This document shows positions 45,631 through 55,218 of a DNA stretch of 64,000 nt, piece by piece. Numbering within the stretch: position 1 is the first letter of the stretch; the number at the start of each line of letters is the position of its first letter. The DNA comes from Planctomycetota bacterium (GTDB lineage: Bacteria; Planctomycetota; Planctomycetia; Isosphaerales; Isosphaeraceae), in assembly GCA_021791715.1 (NCBI GenBank), contig JAJYWB010000024.1, forward strand, positions 1 to 64,000, written 5' to 3'. The notes beneath the pieces are model-generated. The model was not told the DNA's origin and made no database searches. It saw only the letters and a list, made by a program, of their open reading frames with translations. A program made the translations under genes and the position numbers.

Positions 45631-47523
45631 ATGGCGTTAGGTTCCATCATCTTGCTCGCCGCGATGTCGGTGGGTTGGGGGGAGATCTCCGTCCAACCCA
45701 GCCGGGGCGATCACACGCATCTCGCGTGGCAAAAGAGCGTCGCCGCGCTCGATCGACCAAGCCCCCGAACGATCGAAACGCTCAAACGCTACGATCTTGA
45801 GAAACGTTTCCATCGCGATCCGGCGTCGGCGATTACGATTCTTGAACGCACCGTGCGGCAGGATCTCGACGGCGAACTCGTCTTCGCGCTCGCCGAATTA
45901 TCGTGGATCGAAGGGAAAAGACTCGATCGCAGAAAACGCGACGCCGCGATCGACCGGTTTCTCGATTGTGTTGCATATTCATTCGATTATTTGTTTGATC
46001 CGGAATTGGAGCAATCGCGGAATCCTTCTGACCCGCGGTATCGCGTGGCGTTTGATTTATACAACGCGGGGCTCGACCGGCTGATCCGCGCGGCTCAATC
46101 GCACGGAAAGATCGAGCCCGGGGGAACGATCAAGCTGAAGATTCACGGCAAGGAGATGAATCTGCGCGTCAACCTGCAGGATTCGCCGTGGAAGGCCGAG
46201 GATGTCGACGAGCTGCTGATGGCTTCGGATTATGAGGTGAGCGGGCTTGAAACCGCGGCGCATCAATACGGGCTCGGGGTTCCGTTGATCGCGGTACGGA
46301 ACGCCGAGAAGAATCAGACGACCGCGGCGAGCTTTTTGCCGCCGGTGACGGCTTTCGCGCTGACGGCGTTTCTCCGTCCCGATTCGCGGTTGCGAGATTC
46401 GCCGGCCGAGGTCGAGGAGGCTCGCGTTTGTACGCTCGATCTCGTCGATCCGCTTCGGTTTCATACCGTGGGCAAGCCGCCGAGCGCGATGCGGATTGAA
46501 TCCGATCTGACGACGCCGCTCGCCTACATGTGGTCGCGCACCGACTTGAACCGATATCGATGGTCTGGTTTGTTGCGTCCCGCGGCCGCGGCCGAACGAT
46601 CGGGGCTGATGCTTTTGCGTCCGTACGAGCCCGGCAAAATTCCCGTCGTTATGGTTCACGGGTTGGCGTCGAGCCCGCTCGCGTGGATCCCGATGCTCAA
46701 CGACCTGCTCCGCGATCCCAAAATTCAACAACACTTTCAATTTCTATTATATCTATATCCAACTGGAGTGCCGATTCCGATCGCGGCGGCGGGGCTGAGG
46801 GATTCGTTGCGCAACGCCGAACACACGTTTAACGGCGACGGTCGCGATCCCGCATTCAACCGGATGGTACTTTTGGGTCATAGTATGGGAGGGGTGCTGA
46901 GCCACGCGATGGTCGTCAAAAGCGGCAATCATTTGTGGCAATTGAGTTCGGATCGCCCTTTCCAGGAGATTTTCGGACCTCCCGAAGACCTTGAAGAGAT
47001 GAAGCGGTATGTGTTCTTTGAGCCGTTGCCGTTCGTCCGTCGGGTGGTGTTTTTGGCGGCGCCGCATCGCGGTTCCGACGTGAGCCGAAGCGTCGTGGCT
47101 CGGGTCGGGTCGGGATTGATCGACGAGCCCGATCATTTTACGCAACTGGTGAATCGGTTGCTTAAAGACAACCCCGACGCGTTCGATCGCAAGCGGTTTC
47201 GTCGGATGCCCACGTCGATCAAGACGCTTGAGCCGGATTCGCCTTTGCTGATGGCTTTATTGGAGATGGAGCCCGCTCCGTGGGTTTCGCTCCATTCGAT
47301 CATCGGAGCGCTTCGGCCCGGGCCGGTGGCTTCGACGACCGACGGAATCGTTTCGTACCAAAGCGCGCATCTCGCGGGGGTCGAATCGGAGCGCGTCGTG
47401 CGGTCGGATCACGGCGTGCAGAAAGATCCCGAGGCGATCATCGAGGTTCATCGAATTTTGCTCAAGCATTTGGCCGAGGGAAGCGTCGTCGCCGAACGAC
47501 CCGCGGATACCGAACGAAAATAA
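45631..47523 (+). CDS. exported alpha/beta hydrolase (lipase/esterase-like)
   Basis: The 630-residue protein has a hydrophobic N-terminal segment (signal or anchor) and a roughly 300-residue N-terminal region of unknown fold, then an alpha/beta hydrolase domain with oxyanion loop VVMVHGLASSPLAW, nucleophile elbow GHSMGG (Ser about 418), a probable catalytic His in RSDHGVQKDPEAI and an acid residue between them. AAPHRGSD is typical of lipases. The substrate is unknown; esterified lipids are likely. GAGGGAG 10 nt upstream fixes this ATG; a GTG start at 45541 would add an arginine-rich extension in front of the signal-like segment. Confidence 0.82.
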   Translation: MALGSIILLAAMSVGWGEISVQPSRGDHTHLAWQKSVAALDRPSPRTIETLKRYDLEKRFHRDPASAITILERTVRQDLDGELVFALAELSWIEGKRLDRRKRDAAIDRFLDCVAYSFDYLFDPELEQSRNPSDPRYRVAFDLYNAGLDRLIRAAQSHGKIEPGGTIKLKIHGKEMNLRVNLQDSPWKAEDVDELLMASDYEVSGLETAAHQYGLGVPLIAVRNAEKNQTTAASFLPPVTAFALTAFLRPDSRLRDSPAEVEEARVCTLDLVDPLRFHTVGKPPSAMRIESDLTTPLAYMWSRTDLNRYRWSGLLRPAAAAERSGLMLLRPYEPGKIPVVMVHGLASSPLAWIPMLNDLLRDPKIQQHFQFLLYLYPTGVPIPIAAAGLRDSLRNAEHTFNGDGRDPAFNRMVLLGHSMGGVLSHAMVVKSGNHLWQLSSDRPFQEIFGPPEDLEEMKRYVFFEPLPFVRRVVFLAAPHRGSDVSRSVVARVGSGLIDEPDHFTQLVNRLLKDNPDAFDRKRFRRMPTSIKTLEPDSPLLMALLEMEPAPWVSLHSIIGALRPGPVASTTDGIVSYQSAHLAGVESERVVRSDHGVQKDPEAIIEVHRILLKHLAEGSVVAERPADTERK

Positions 47524-47696
47524 CCCGACGATCGCCGCGGCGTTAAAATATAGGTTGATAGCATAAATCTTTACGTCATTATTTATTGAGTTTTTGTTCG
47601 GTGGCGTCCCGGCGTCTATCGCGATCGGCGCGGCCGCGTTATGATGACGATAGGCTTTGAACGAAATTGTTTTGTAATGGAAAGTGAATTGGAGAT

Positions 47697-48626
47697 ATGA
47701 CGACCGCGGGCGCGAGGTTGCGGCGAGCTTGGTCGTCGCGGCCGATCATGATTCCGGGGGCGTTCAACGCGCTCGCGGCCCGGATGGCCGAGCGGATCGG
47801 ATTCCAGGCGGTTTATTTCTCGGGTGGGGCGCTTTCGGCGGGATGGGCGGGGGTTCCCGATATCGGTTTGCTCACGTTGACCGAGTTCGTCGAGCAGGCC
47901 GCGGTGATCGCTCGGTCGACGCGTTTACCGCTTCTTTGCGACGCCGATACGGGGTTCGGCGAGGCGATCAACGTCGAACGGACGACTCGCTTGTTCGAGG
48001 AGGCAGGCGTCGGCGGGATTCACCTTGAGGATCAAGTGCTCCCCAAGCGTTGCGGTCATCTTCTGGGAAAGACGCTGATCGAGCCCGAAGCGATGGCCGA
48101 GAAGATTCGAGCCGCGATATCGGCACGCCGCGACGCGTCGTTTGTGATCGTCGCGCGGACCGACGCGCGATCGGTCGAGGGGTTCGACGCCGCGGTCGAG
48201 CGCGGCCGGCTTTATGCGGAAGCGGGCGCCGATCTGATTTTTCCCGAGGCGCTCGAATCCGCGGCCGAGTTCGCCGAGTACGCCGCGCTCGTGCCGGGGC
48301 TTAAGCTCGCCAACATGACCGAATTCGGTCGCGGCCCGCTGCTCGATTTCGACGAACTCGCGGCGCTCGGCTACCGCGCCGTGATTTACCCGCTGACGGC
48401 GTTCCGAGCCGCGATGAAAGCCGCCGAGGATACGCTCGCGGTCCTTTCGGCGACGGGATCGCAACGCGAGATGCTTAATCGAATGCTTACTCGTACGCAA
48501 CTTTATGATCTGATCGAATATCGCGACGCGACGACCGGCGTCGGTTCGATCTTGACGACGAACGAGCGCGGCGCGAAGACGCTCGCCGAGGACGACTCGG
48601 GCGACAAAACGAATCGACATAACTAA
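47697..48626 (+). CDS. prpB: methylisocitrate lyase (isocitrate lyase/PEP mutase family)
   Basis: The 309-residue TIM-barrel enzyme carries CDADTGFGE (metal-binding acids), EDQVLPKRCGH with catalytic Cys119, and VIVARTDARSVEGFD. The KRCGH form and the length match PrpB, which splits 2-methylisocitrate into pyruvate and succinate in propionate breakdown. No prpC or prpD lies nearby, so a related lyase for another 2-methyl or phosphono substrate remains possible. It is followed 88 bp later by the YmdB-type gene on the same strand. Confidence 0.88.
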   Translation: MTTAGARLRRAWSSRPIMIPGAFNALAARMAERIGFQAVYFSGGALSAGWAGVPDIGLLTLTEFVEQAAVIARSTRLPLLCDADTGFGEAINVERTTRLFEEAGVGGIHLEDQVLPKRCGHLLGKTLIEPEAMAEKIRAAISARRDASFVIVARTDARSVEGFDAAVERGRLYAEAGADLIFPEALESAAEFAEYAALVPGLKLANMTEFGRGPLLDFDELAALGYRAVIYPLTAFRAAMKAAEDTLAVLSATGSQREMLNRMLTRTQLYDLIEYRDATTGVGSILTTNERGAKTLAEDDSGDKTNRHN

Positions 48627-48714
48627 AACGAAAAAACTTTTTGATCGAGTCTCGTCGAGGAATTCCTCGTTGATTCTTAAAACGACTCGCTCGATCTAGA
48701 ATTCTCTATGCGTT

Positions 48715-49554
48715 ATGAATATCACCAAGATTTTATTTATCGGCGACGTCGTGGGTTCGCCCGGGCGGAGGATCGTTTCGCGCGCCTTGCCCAGGCTGAT
48801 TCGACGCTGGGATTTGGGGCTCGTCGTATGCAACGCCGAGAACGCCGCGGGAGGTTCCGGCCTCACTGCGAAGTGCCACGAAGAGCTCACTCTGGCGGGG
48901 GTCGACGTGTTTACAATGGGAGATCATATCTATCGAAAAGATGAAATCTTCAATCTTTTTGAAAAGAGCGATCGGATTTGCAGACCCGCGAATTATCCAC
49001 CCGATTCGCCGGGAGCGGAGGTCGCGATCGCGCAGGCGCGCGACGGAGCGACGGTCGCGGTCTTCACCGTGCTTGGTCGCACTTTTATGAAACCCGTCGA
49101 TTGTCCGTTCCGCGCCGCGGATCGCGTGCTCGATCGGATCGGCGGATCGGCGCGGGTCGTGCTCGTCGACGTCCACGCCGAGGCGACGAGCGATAAGCAA
49201 CTGTTGGGCCGATATCTCGACGGCCGCGTTTCGGCGGTCTTCGGCACTCATACGCACGTGGCGACCGCGGACGAGCAAATCTTGCCGAACGGTACGGCGT
49301 ATCAGACCGATGTCGGCATGACGGGACCTTACGATTCGATCATCGGTCGCCGCTACGACCGCGTTCTCGCGGCGACTCTCACACATCAGCCGCATTACTT
49401 CGACGTCGCGACGGGAGATCCCAAGCTTTGCGGAGCGGTCGTCGACGTAAACGTCGACACGGGGAAGGCCGTCGCGGTGCGCCGCGTGGCGATCGACGAG
49501 GAGGAGACGCGCAAACTCGCGACCGATTCCGACTCGCATAACACGATGCGTTGA
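48715..49554 (+). CDS. YmdB-type metallophosphoesterase (TIGR00282 family)
   Basis: The 279-residue protein has KILFIGDVVGSPGRR, NAENAAGGSGL, DVFTMGDHIYRKDEI, VLVDVHAEATSDK and VFGTHTHVATADEQILP, the ordered metal motifs of the family typified by Bacillus YmdB, a cyclic-nucleotide phosphodiesterase and regulator. GMTGPYDSIIG near the C-terminus is also characteristic. It is commonly found near rny (ribonuclease Y) in other bacteria, which is absent here. It follows prpB. Confidence 0.92.
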   Translation: MNITKILFIGDVVGSPGRRIVSRALPRLIRRWDLGLVVCNAENAAGGSGLTAKCHEELTLAGVDVFTMGDHIYRKDEIFNLFEKSDRICRPANYPPDSPGAEVAIAQARDGATVAVFTVLGRTFMKPVDCPFRAADRVLDRIGGSARVVLVDVHAEATSDKQLLGRYLDGRVSAVFGTHTHVATADEQILPNGTAYQTDVGMTGPYDSIIGRRYDRVLAATLTHQPHYFDVATGDPKLCGAVVDVNVDTGKAVAVRRVAIDEEETRKLATDSDSHNTMR

Positions 49555-49796
49555 AACGAACCTCGCGACTTATGAACGACGCGATGATAACTGTAATCGA
49601 TCTTGATTTGAGCAAGATGCGCTTTCGGCCGATGCGGCGGAGTCTGAGCGACGCGTTGACAACCCCGATCGATCTCGATTAATTAGGGTGCGAACGATCA
49701 TGAACCGACGGGCTCACGATCGCGAAGCGGCGCACGGGCGCTCGATCGAAGCCGCTCTTACCGATCGGCTCGAAACGTATCAAGGAGGATCGACGT

Positions 49797-51065
49797 GTGA
49801 ATCCCGAAACGGTCGTAACCGTCGAGCCGGAACAAGGACGCGATTCGCACGAGAACGACCGCGCCAAGCGGCGAGCGATCGTCGTCGCCGACGCGGGCTG
49901 GTACACGACCGCCGATCTCTTCTCGGCGATCCCCGCGGATCGCGGCTCGACGCTCTTATTATCTTGCATCGATTATCGAAACGCGATCCGTCGCGGCGTC
50001 CCTCCTTGGCGGTTCCGGCGACCTCTCGAACAGATCGGGCCGAGCCTGCGGCGACTCGAACTCGTGCTCCCTTCCGGATGGATGAAATCGTATCCCAAAA
50101 TCGGCATGAGACCGATCGCCCGCGCCGTCCGCGCATGGCGCGAAGAGCACGCCGCCGATCTCGAGCTCACTTTGGTCGTCACGTATCCGCATTATCTGTA
50201 TCTTTATCAAATGCTTGAAGTCGATCGGTTGATTTATTTGAATATCGACGATTATTCGCTTTATTGGCCAAAACATGCGAAAATCATCGAGAATCTTGAG
50301 CGCGAGATCGTGGCGAAGGCCGATTTGACGGTGTGCGTATCGAGATCGCGGCGCGAACTGCTGCGCGATCGCAATCCGGCTTTCGCCGAGAGAATCGAAC
50401 ATCATCCGCACGGTCTCCCCGCGGCGCGAGCGGGCTTCGTTTCGACCGATCGACCCGCCGAACTTCCGCTCGATCTCTCGCAAATCCCTCGTCCCGTGCT
50501 CGGGTTCGTCGGATCGCTCGAGGATCGGCTCGATTGGCGCCTGCTCGACCGGCTCGCTTGCGAGCTTCCACACGCCTCGATCGTGCTGATCGGCGATCGA
50601 CCCCGAACCGATCGGATCGAAGAACGGTGGATTGAAGACGTACGAAAGCTCGAGACGAGGCCGAACGTTCGATTCTTAGGCAGGCGAGCCAACGACCAAA
50701 TCGCACGATATATTCAGGCATTTGATATATGTTTGATACCTTATCGCGTCGATCATCCGTTCAATCTCGCGTGTTGTCCCACCAAGATCATCGATTACAT
50801 GGGGACTGGACGACCGATCGTTTCGACGGCGCTTCCCGAATGCTTGCTTTATCGCGAGTATTTTGATGTCGCGGACGACGCCGACGCTTTTATCGCCGCG
50901 GCGCGGTCGATTTTGGAGTCGGGATCGGACGACGGTCGCGGGATCGCCCGGGCCGAGCACGCTCGCGCGAACACGTGCGAAAAGGTCGTCGAACGGTTGC
51001 TCGATCGGCTCAAAGCGATCGAAGAGAAATCGACCGACGATCGGCCTCGAACCGAATCGAGATAA
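49797..51065 (+). CDS. GT-B glycosyltransferase
   Basis: The 422-residue protein has a two-Rossmann GT-B organisation: a N-terminal acceptor domain (about 20-190) and a C-terminal sugar-nucleotide domain with VLGFVGSLEDRLDWRLL, ASIVLIGDRP, NVRFLGRR and FDICLIPYRVDHPFNLACCPTKIIDYMGTGRPIVST, the GT4-type donor site with a conserved Lys-Glu/Asp-type stretch. Substrate is unknown, probably a cell-surface polysaccharide or lipid. The start is GTG with a strong AAGGAGG 7 nt upstream. No other glycosyltransferases are adjacent. Confidence 0.87.
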   Translation: MNPETVVTVEPEQGRDSHENDRAKRRAIVVADAGWYTTADLFSAIPADRGSTLLLSCIDYRNAIRRGVPPWRFRRPLEQIGPSLRRLELVLPSGWMKSYPKIGMRPIARAVRAWREEHAADLELTLVVTYPHYLYLYQMLEVDRLIYLNIDDYSLYWPKHAKIIENLEREIVAKADLTVCVSRSRRELLRDRNPAFAERIEHHPHGLPAARAGFVSTDRPAELPLDLSQIPRPVLGFVGSLEDRLDWRLLDRLACELPHASIVLIGDRPRTDRIEERWIEDVRKLETRPNVRFLGRRANDQIARYIQAFDICLIPYRVDHPFNLACCPTKIIDYMGTGRPIVSTALPECLLYREYFDVADDADAFIAAARSILESGSDDGRGIARAEHARANTCEKVVERLLDRLKAIEEKSTDDRPRTESR

Positions 51066-51155
51066 ATTCGCGAATTTGAATCGGGGAAAACGCCCTCGCC
51101 GCTAAAGGTGAGAGAACTCGAAACGAATCGAGGTAAAACCGCGAATGTGAATCGT
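51048..51155. repeat. imperfect 37-bp direct repeat at the end of the glycosyltransferase gene
   Basis: Bases 51048-51084, spanning the stop codon, recur with several changes at 51119-51155 in the noncoding DNA (both read CGAANCGAATCGAG then TAAA and CGCGAAT). Offset is 71 bp. It looks like an old local duplication. Confidence 0.5.
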
Positions 51156-51320
51156 TCGGCTCCAATGATCCAAATTCTTGAAAGTAAAAAAATAAGAGCT
51201 AATAGATAAACAGAATCTTGTTCGGGGTGGTTTTCGGAAAGCCGAACCCGGTTCTTGATTTGCGCGGGCGTATCGGTTGGAATGAGGTAATTCCCTCCGA
51301 TTTCTCACGGAGCTCCCTCC

Positions 51321-52640
51321 ATGCCGCCGATCGAACGAAGACTGTTTCTCAAGCAATCCGCGGCGCTCGCCGCGGGGCTGGCGATGACCGGTTCATCGCG
51401 AGAATCCGAAGCGGGCGATTCGCCCGATGCCAAGCCCGTCTCGGCGAACGACGTCGTGAACGTCGCGGTCGTCGGGGTGAACGGACGAGGCGGCGATCAC
51501 ATCGCCGGGCTGACGCGTCAAAAAGACGCGCGCGTCGTCGCGATTTGCGACGTCGATTCCAACGTGATCGGTCGCGCGCAGCGAACGCTCGAAAAGAAGT
51601 ACGGCAAGCCCGTGCCGTATTTTCAAGACATTCGCAAGTTGCTCGAAGACAAAAGCGTCGACGCGATTTCGATCGCGACCCCCAACCACTGGCACGCATT
51701 GGCGACGATCTGGGGATGTCAGGCGGGTAAAGATGTTTATGTTGAGAAGCCTGTGAGCCATAATGTGACCGAGGGGCGTCGGATGGTCGAGGCGGCGCGC
51801 AAATACAACCGCGTCGTTCAGACCGGAACGCAATGCCGCAGCCACAAGGGGATTCAAGACGCGATGGCGTTCCTCCATTCGGGAGGGATCGGCAAGATTT
51901 ATCTCGCTCGAGGGCTTTGTTACAAGCCGAGGGGTTCGATCGGTCATAAGCCCGACGGATCGGTTCCCGCGGGGGTCGATTACGACATCTGGCTGGGCGC
52001 CGCGCCCAAGCGTCCGTTCAATCCCAACCGTTTCCACTACAATTGGCATTGGAATTGGGATTACGGCAACGGCGATCTGGGAAACCAGGGGATCCATCAA
52101 ATGGATCTGGCGCGTTGGGGTTTGAATAAGAACGAATTCCCCAAGGCCGTGCAGGCTTCGGGGGGAAGGTTCGGCTATACCGACGACGGTCAAACGCCGA
52201 ACACGCTCGCGGTTTCGTTCGAGTTCGACGATTGCATGCTCGAGTTCGAGGTGCGGGGCCTTCCCACCAACGACGAGAACGGCGTTCGCGTGGGCGACCT
52301 GTTCTACGGCACGAACGGGTTTGTCGCGATCACGAGCTACACGCGTTGGCAGTCGTTCGTGGGTCCGAAGCTCGATAAAGGCCCCGGAGGGGATTCGGGG
52401 GGCGATCATTACGCCAATTTCATCAAGGCGCTCAAGGCTCGCGATTCCAAGCAATTGAACGCCGATATCGAGCAAGGACACCTTTCGAGCGCGTATTGCC
52501 ATCTCGGCAACATCGCGTATCGCCTGGGTAGAAAGCTGCACGTCGACCCGAGCTCCGAATCGTTCGTGAACGATTCAGAAGCCGATTTAATGCTCACGCG
52601 CGAATATCGAGAACCGTTCGTCGTGCCGACGAAAGTTTGA
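51321..52640 (+). CDS. Gfo/Idh/MocA family oxidoreductase with Tat signal
   Basis: The 439-residue protein has a twin-arginine signal (RRLFLKQSAALAAGLAM), a Rossmann NAD(P) domain beginning VNVAVVGVNGRGGDHI, the EKPVSHN motif whose Lys is catalytic, and a C-terminal domain (HYNWHWNWDYGNGDLGNQGIHQMDLARWGL). Tat-exported members of this family are plentiful in planctomycetes and probably act on sugars in the periplasm with tightly bound NAD. GGAG precedes the ATG by 8 nt. A strong terminator follows it. Confidence 0.93.
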   Translation: MPPIERRLFLKQSAALAAGLAMTGSSRESEAGDSPDAKPVSANDVVNVAVVGVNGRGGDHIAGLTRQKDARVVAICDVDSNVIGRAQRTLEKKYGKPVPYFQDIRKLLEDKSVDAISIATPNHWHALATIWGCQAGKDVYVEKPVSHNVTEGRRMVEAARKYNRVVQTGTQCRSHKGIQDAMAFLHSGGIGKIYLARGLCYKPRGSIGHKPDGSVPAGVDYDIWLGAAPKRPFNPNRFHYNWHWNWDYGNGDLGNQGIHQMDLARWGLNKNEFPKAVQASGGRFGYTDDGQTPNTLAVSFEFDDCMLEFEVRGLPTNDENGVRVGDLFYGTNGFVAITSYTRWQSFVGPKLDKGPGGDSGGDHYANFIKALKARDSKQLNADIEQGHLSSAYCHLGNIAYRLGRKLHVDPSSESFVNDSEADLMLTREYREPFVVPTKV

Positions 52641-52667
52641 TCGAACCGAACCCGATCGGTTTCAAAC

Positions 52668-52711
52668 GCTCGCGGCGAGGAGATGTTCTCGTCGCGAGCA
52701 TTTTCATCCTT
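52668..52711 (+). terminator. intrinsic terminator after the oxidoreductase gene
   Basis: GCTCGCGGCGAG (52668-52679) pairs with CTCGTCGCGAGC (52688-52699), 12 bp with one G-U, around an 8-nt loop, followed by ATTTTCATCC. It lies 28 bp after the stop codon. Confidence 0.85.
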
Positions 52712-52790
52712 TTCATAACCAAGGATGAAAACAATTCGCTTAGTTTATTATTGCATTAATTTATATGTGAATTAAAAATAACAGAATGAT

Positions 52791-53234
52791 TTATAATTTA
52801 ACGAAAACTTCCATCATCTGTTCGCCTCCGTGTTCGGGGTTTCCGATCAATCTTCTCCCTTTCAGATCGACGACCCAATCGAGCAGTTCGAGCGGTACTT
52901 GACCGATCAAAACCGGAAATTCGTCGCCGATCGCTCCGACGTCGAGAGCGCAATCGCGTCCCTGTATCGTCAGCTTGACGGCTCGATACATTGGAATCGT
53001 AAGCGAACCTCCAAGTCTCCGTGCCGATCGCAAGCGTAACGGATGAAGACCAAGAGCGTCGATCAAACGTCGCGGTAGAAGCAACGTCGTCGCTCCGGTA
53101 TCGATTAAAGCGTCGTCGATTTCCACGCTCCGAATTTGATCACTCGCGATCAATCCCTTCTCGGCGTTGAACAGATCTTCCAGATTCTCGATCTTCGCCT
53201 TCACCAAAACTTTACCCAATGTCGACGTCTCCAT
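52791..53234 (-). CDS. retropepsin-like aspartic protease domain protein
   Basis: The 147-residue single-domain protein has the catalytic triplet DTGAT (45-49), preceded by ALI and followed by LLLP, and a later hydrophobic-Gly segment VLIGQVPLELLDWVVD that forms the second conserved part of the clan AA fold. Such short proteins must dimerise to make an active site. The role is unknown; processing of a local substrate or a regulatory use is possible. It has an AT-rich region downstream and lies next to panD on the same strand. Confidence 0.82.
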   Translation of the reverse strand: METSTLGKVLVKAKIENLEDLFNAEKGLIASDQIRSVEIDDALIDTGATTLLLPRRLIDALGLHPLRLRSARRLGGSLTIPMYRAVKLTIQGRDCALDVGAIGDEFPVLIGQVPLELLDWVVDLKGRRLIGNPEHGGEQMMEVFVKL

Positions 53235-53308
53235 GTTAACTCTCCCTCGAGATGACTCTTATACTTTTATATTGTTAACGTGTTTATGTCTGATATTGTA
53301 GAAGGATT

Positions 53309-53656
53309 TCAATCGATCGTCGGTTTGATTTTGTTCGCCGAATCGACGTGGACGACGGTCGGCGTGTGCGTTCGCGCGGCGTCGGCGGGGAGTTCGGTGA
53401 AGGTCGCGATGATGACGACGTCGTTCGGGCCGATCAGGTGCGCCGCGGCGCCGTTGATGCATATCACGCCCGAATCGCGTTTTCCTTCGATCGCGTACGT
53501 CGTCACGCGCGTTCCCCGAGTGACGTTCCAGACGTGAACCTGCTCGAATTCGAGTATGTCGGCGGCGTCCATCAGCGTTCGGTCGATCGTGACGCTCCCC
53601 TCGTAATCGACGTTCGCCTCGGTGACCCGCGCACGGTGGATCTTCGATTTGAGCAT
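53309..53656 (-). CDS. panD: aspartate 1-decarboxylase proenzyme
   Basis: The 115-residue product decarboxylates aspartate to beta-alanine for pantothenate and coenzyme [24 protein letters not shown] is the family hallmark; self-cleavage between Gly20 and Ser21 creates the pyruvoyl group. Tyr and Thr residues of the active site ([21 protein letters not shown]) are present. The start is uncertain: the frame continues upstream to a TTG at 53701 and a GTG sits one codon before this ATG, while a GAGGAG near 53700 could serve an in-frame GTG around 53686. Confidence 0.95.
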   Translation of the reverse strand: MLKSKIHRARVTEANVDYEGSVTIDRTLMDAADILEFEQVHVWNVTRGTRVTTYAIEGKRDSGVICINGAAAHLIGPNDVVIIATFTELPADAARTHTPTVVHVDSANKIKPTID

Positions 53657-53944
53657 CACTCGAACATACCGACTCGGATCGTACACGAACCCGCTCCTCA
53701 AGCCCCCACGGTTCAGACGGTTCGCGCCTCGCTTCGGGTTCGCGACCGGTTACGATTCATCATTCTCCCCAAAGCCGTAAAATCGCGAAAGACGAGATCT
53801 TCGATCAAGAATACACGATCTCATAATCGCTTGATCGTATCGGTCGGAGGTGGATTCTCCCGATCGACGGAGCCGTCCTAAAGTTCGATCCGTGAATCAA
53901 ATCGATATCGGCGAACTGTTAGTTCATATCTAAAAGTATGAGTT

Positions 53945-55093
53945 TTATTTCGCCGCAATCCAGTCGTGGCGCCAGGGGTCGATCGCGATCTCGGTTTCGC
54001 CCAGCGTCATCAGGTCGGCGACGACGCGACCGATCAGGCTCGAGAATTTGAATCCGTGCCCGCTGCACGGGCTTGCGAGCAGTACGTCGATTCGACCTTG
54101 AACGGGTCCGATGCGGAATTGTTCTCCCGGCGTCATCGTATATAAGCACACTTCCGATACGTGAAGCCGAGCTTCGGCGGCGTCGGGAACGAAACGGCGG
54201 AGGAACGCGCGGATTCGAGCGACCTCTTCGGTTCCGACGGTTCGATCGACCGACTCGGGATCGACCGCGGGGCCGCCGTGCCGCGCCGCCTTCACTCCCC
54301 GACCCAGAAAATCGGGCATCCCGTAAAATTGATCGTCTTCAAATTCTCCCATGTAAATAAAAACAGGCAAACGTCCGACGGCGAATCGATCGGGATCGGC
54401 GGGTTTTAGATAAATCACGCTCTGACGCGTCGGCGTGAGATCGAAAGCGAGCCCTGGAAAGAGCGAGCCGGCCCACGATCCCGGGGCGATCGCGAGCCTC
54501 TCGGCGACGATCCTCGCGTCGGCTGTGATAAGCGTGGGACGATCGGCTTCAAGGTCGATCCGATCGACTCGCGTTCGTTCGAGGATTTGCGTCGAATCGC
54601 CGCCGAGGCGTCGCGCCAGCTCGATTTGAGCCGCGACCGCGGTCGCGGCGGCGATCATTCCGGCGTCGGGCTCGAACACCGCGTCGAACCCGTTCGGAAG
54701 CTGAAACACGGGACAGTCGATCGCGAGTTCACGGGCGGAAAGCCGACGATGAGCGACGCCTAGTTCGGCGAGGTTCGCCGCGACCGCGGCGCAATAGCCG
54801 TTCGATTCGGGTCCGAACGAGATCCCTCCCGTTCGAATATAAAGCGGTTTACATGCGTCGGCCTCGACCTCGCGCCACGCCTGAAACGCCGCGGGAGTGA
54901 GCCGCGCGTAGCGCGGATCGGCGTACGAATGCCGCGTGATCCTGGCCGCTCCGTGCGACGATCCCCGATCGTGACCGAGTTCGAACCGCTCGATCAGCAA
55001 AACGGGCTCGCCCCGTTTCGCCAGCCGATAAGCGGTCGCGGCGCCCATCGCTCCCGCGCCCACCACGACGTTCTTCGCGTAAATTGTTCTCAT
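53945..55093 (-). CDS. FAD-dependent oxidase, monomeric sarcosine oxidase/N-methyltryptophan oxidase type
   Basis: The 382-residue protein begins with a dinucleotide-binding VVVGAGAMGAATAYRLAKRG and carries ERFELGHDRGSSHGAARITRHSYADPRYARL, which binds FAD in this family. CLYTMTPGEQFRIG holds the Cys that covalently binds the flavin in monomeric sarcosine oxidase, and SGHGFKFSSLIGRVVADL closes the site. It oxidises N-methylated amino acids, releasing formaldehyde and peroxide. The exact substrate among sarcosine, N-methyltryptophan and similar compounds is unknown. It is near the aldose epimerase gene on the same strand (126 bp apart). Confidence 0.9.
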   Translation of the reverse strand: MRTIYAKNVVVGAGAMGAATAYRLAKRGEPVLLIERFELGHDRGSSHGAARITRHSYADPRYARLTPAAFQAWREVEADACKPLYIRTGGISFGPESNGYCAAVAANLAELGVAHRRLSARELAIDCPVFQLPNGFDAVFEPDAGMIAAATAVAAQIELARRLGGDSTQILERTRVDRIDLEADRPTLITADARIVAERLAIAPGSWAGSLFPGLAFDLTPTRQSVIYLKPADPDRFAVGRLPVFIYMGEFEDDQFYGMPDFLGRGVKAARHGGPAVDPESVDRTVGTEEVARIRAFLRRFVPDAAEARLHVSEVCLYTMTPGEQFRIGPVQGRIDVLLASPCSGHGFKFSSLIGRVVADLMTLGETEIAIDPWRHDWIAAK

Positions 55094-55218
55094 AAGTTTA
55101 TATCAAAAGCGTCGTCTCGATTTGGGAACGGATCGCGAACGCTCGAAGTTTTGAATCCGCGATTCGATCAATCGTTACGTATTCAATCGAGTAAGCGAGC
55201 GTTCGATACGAAAGATCT

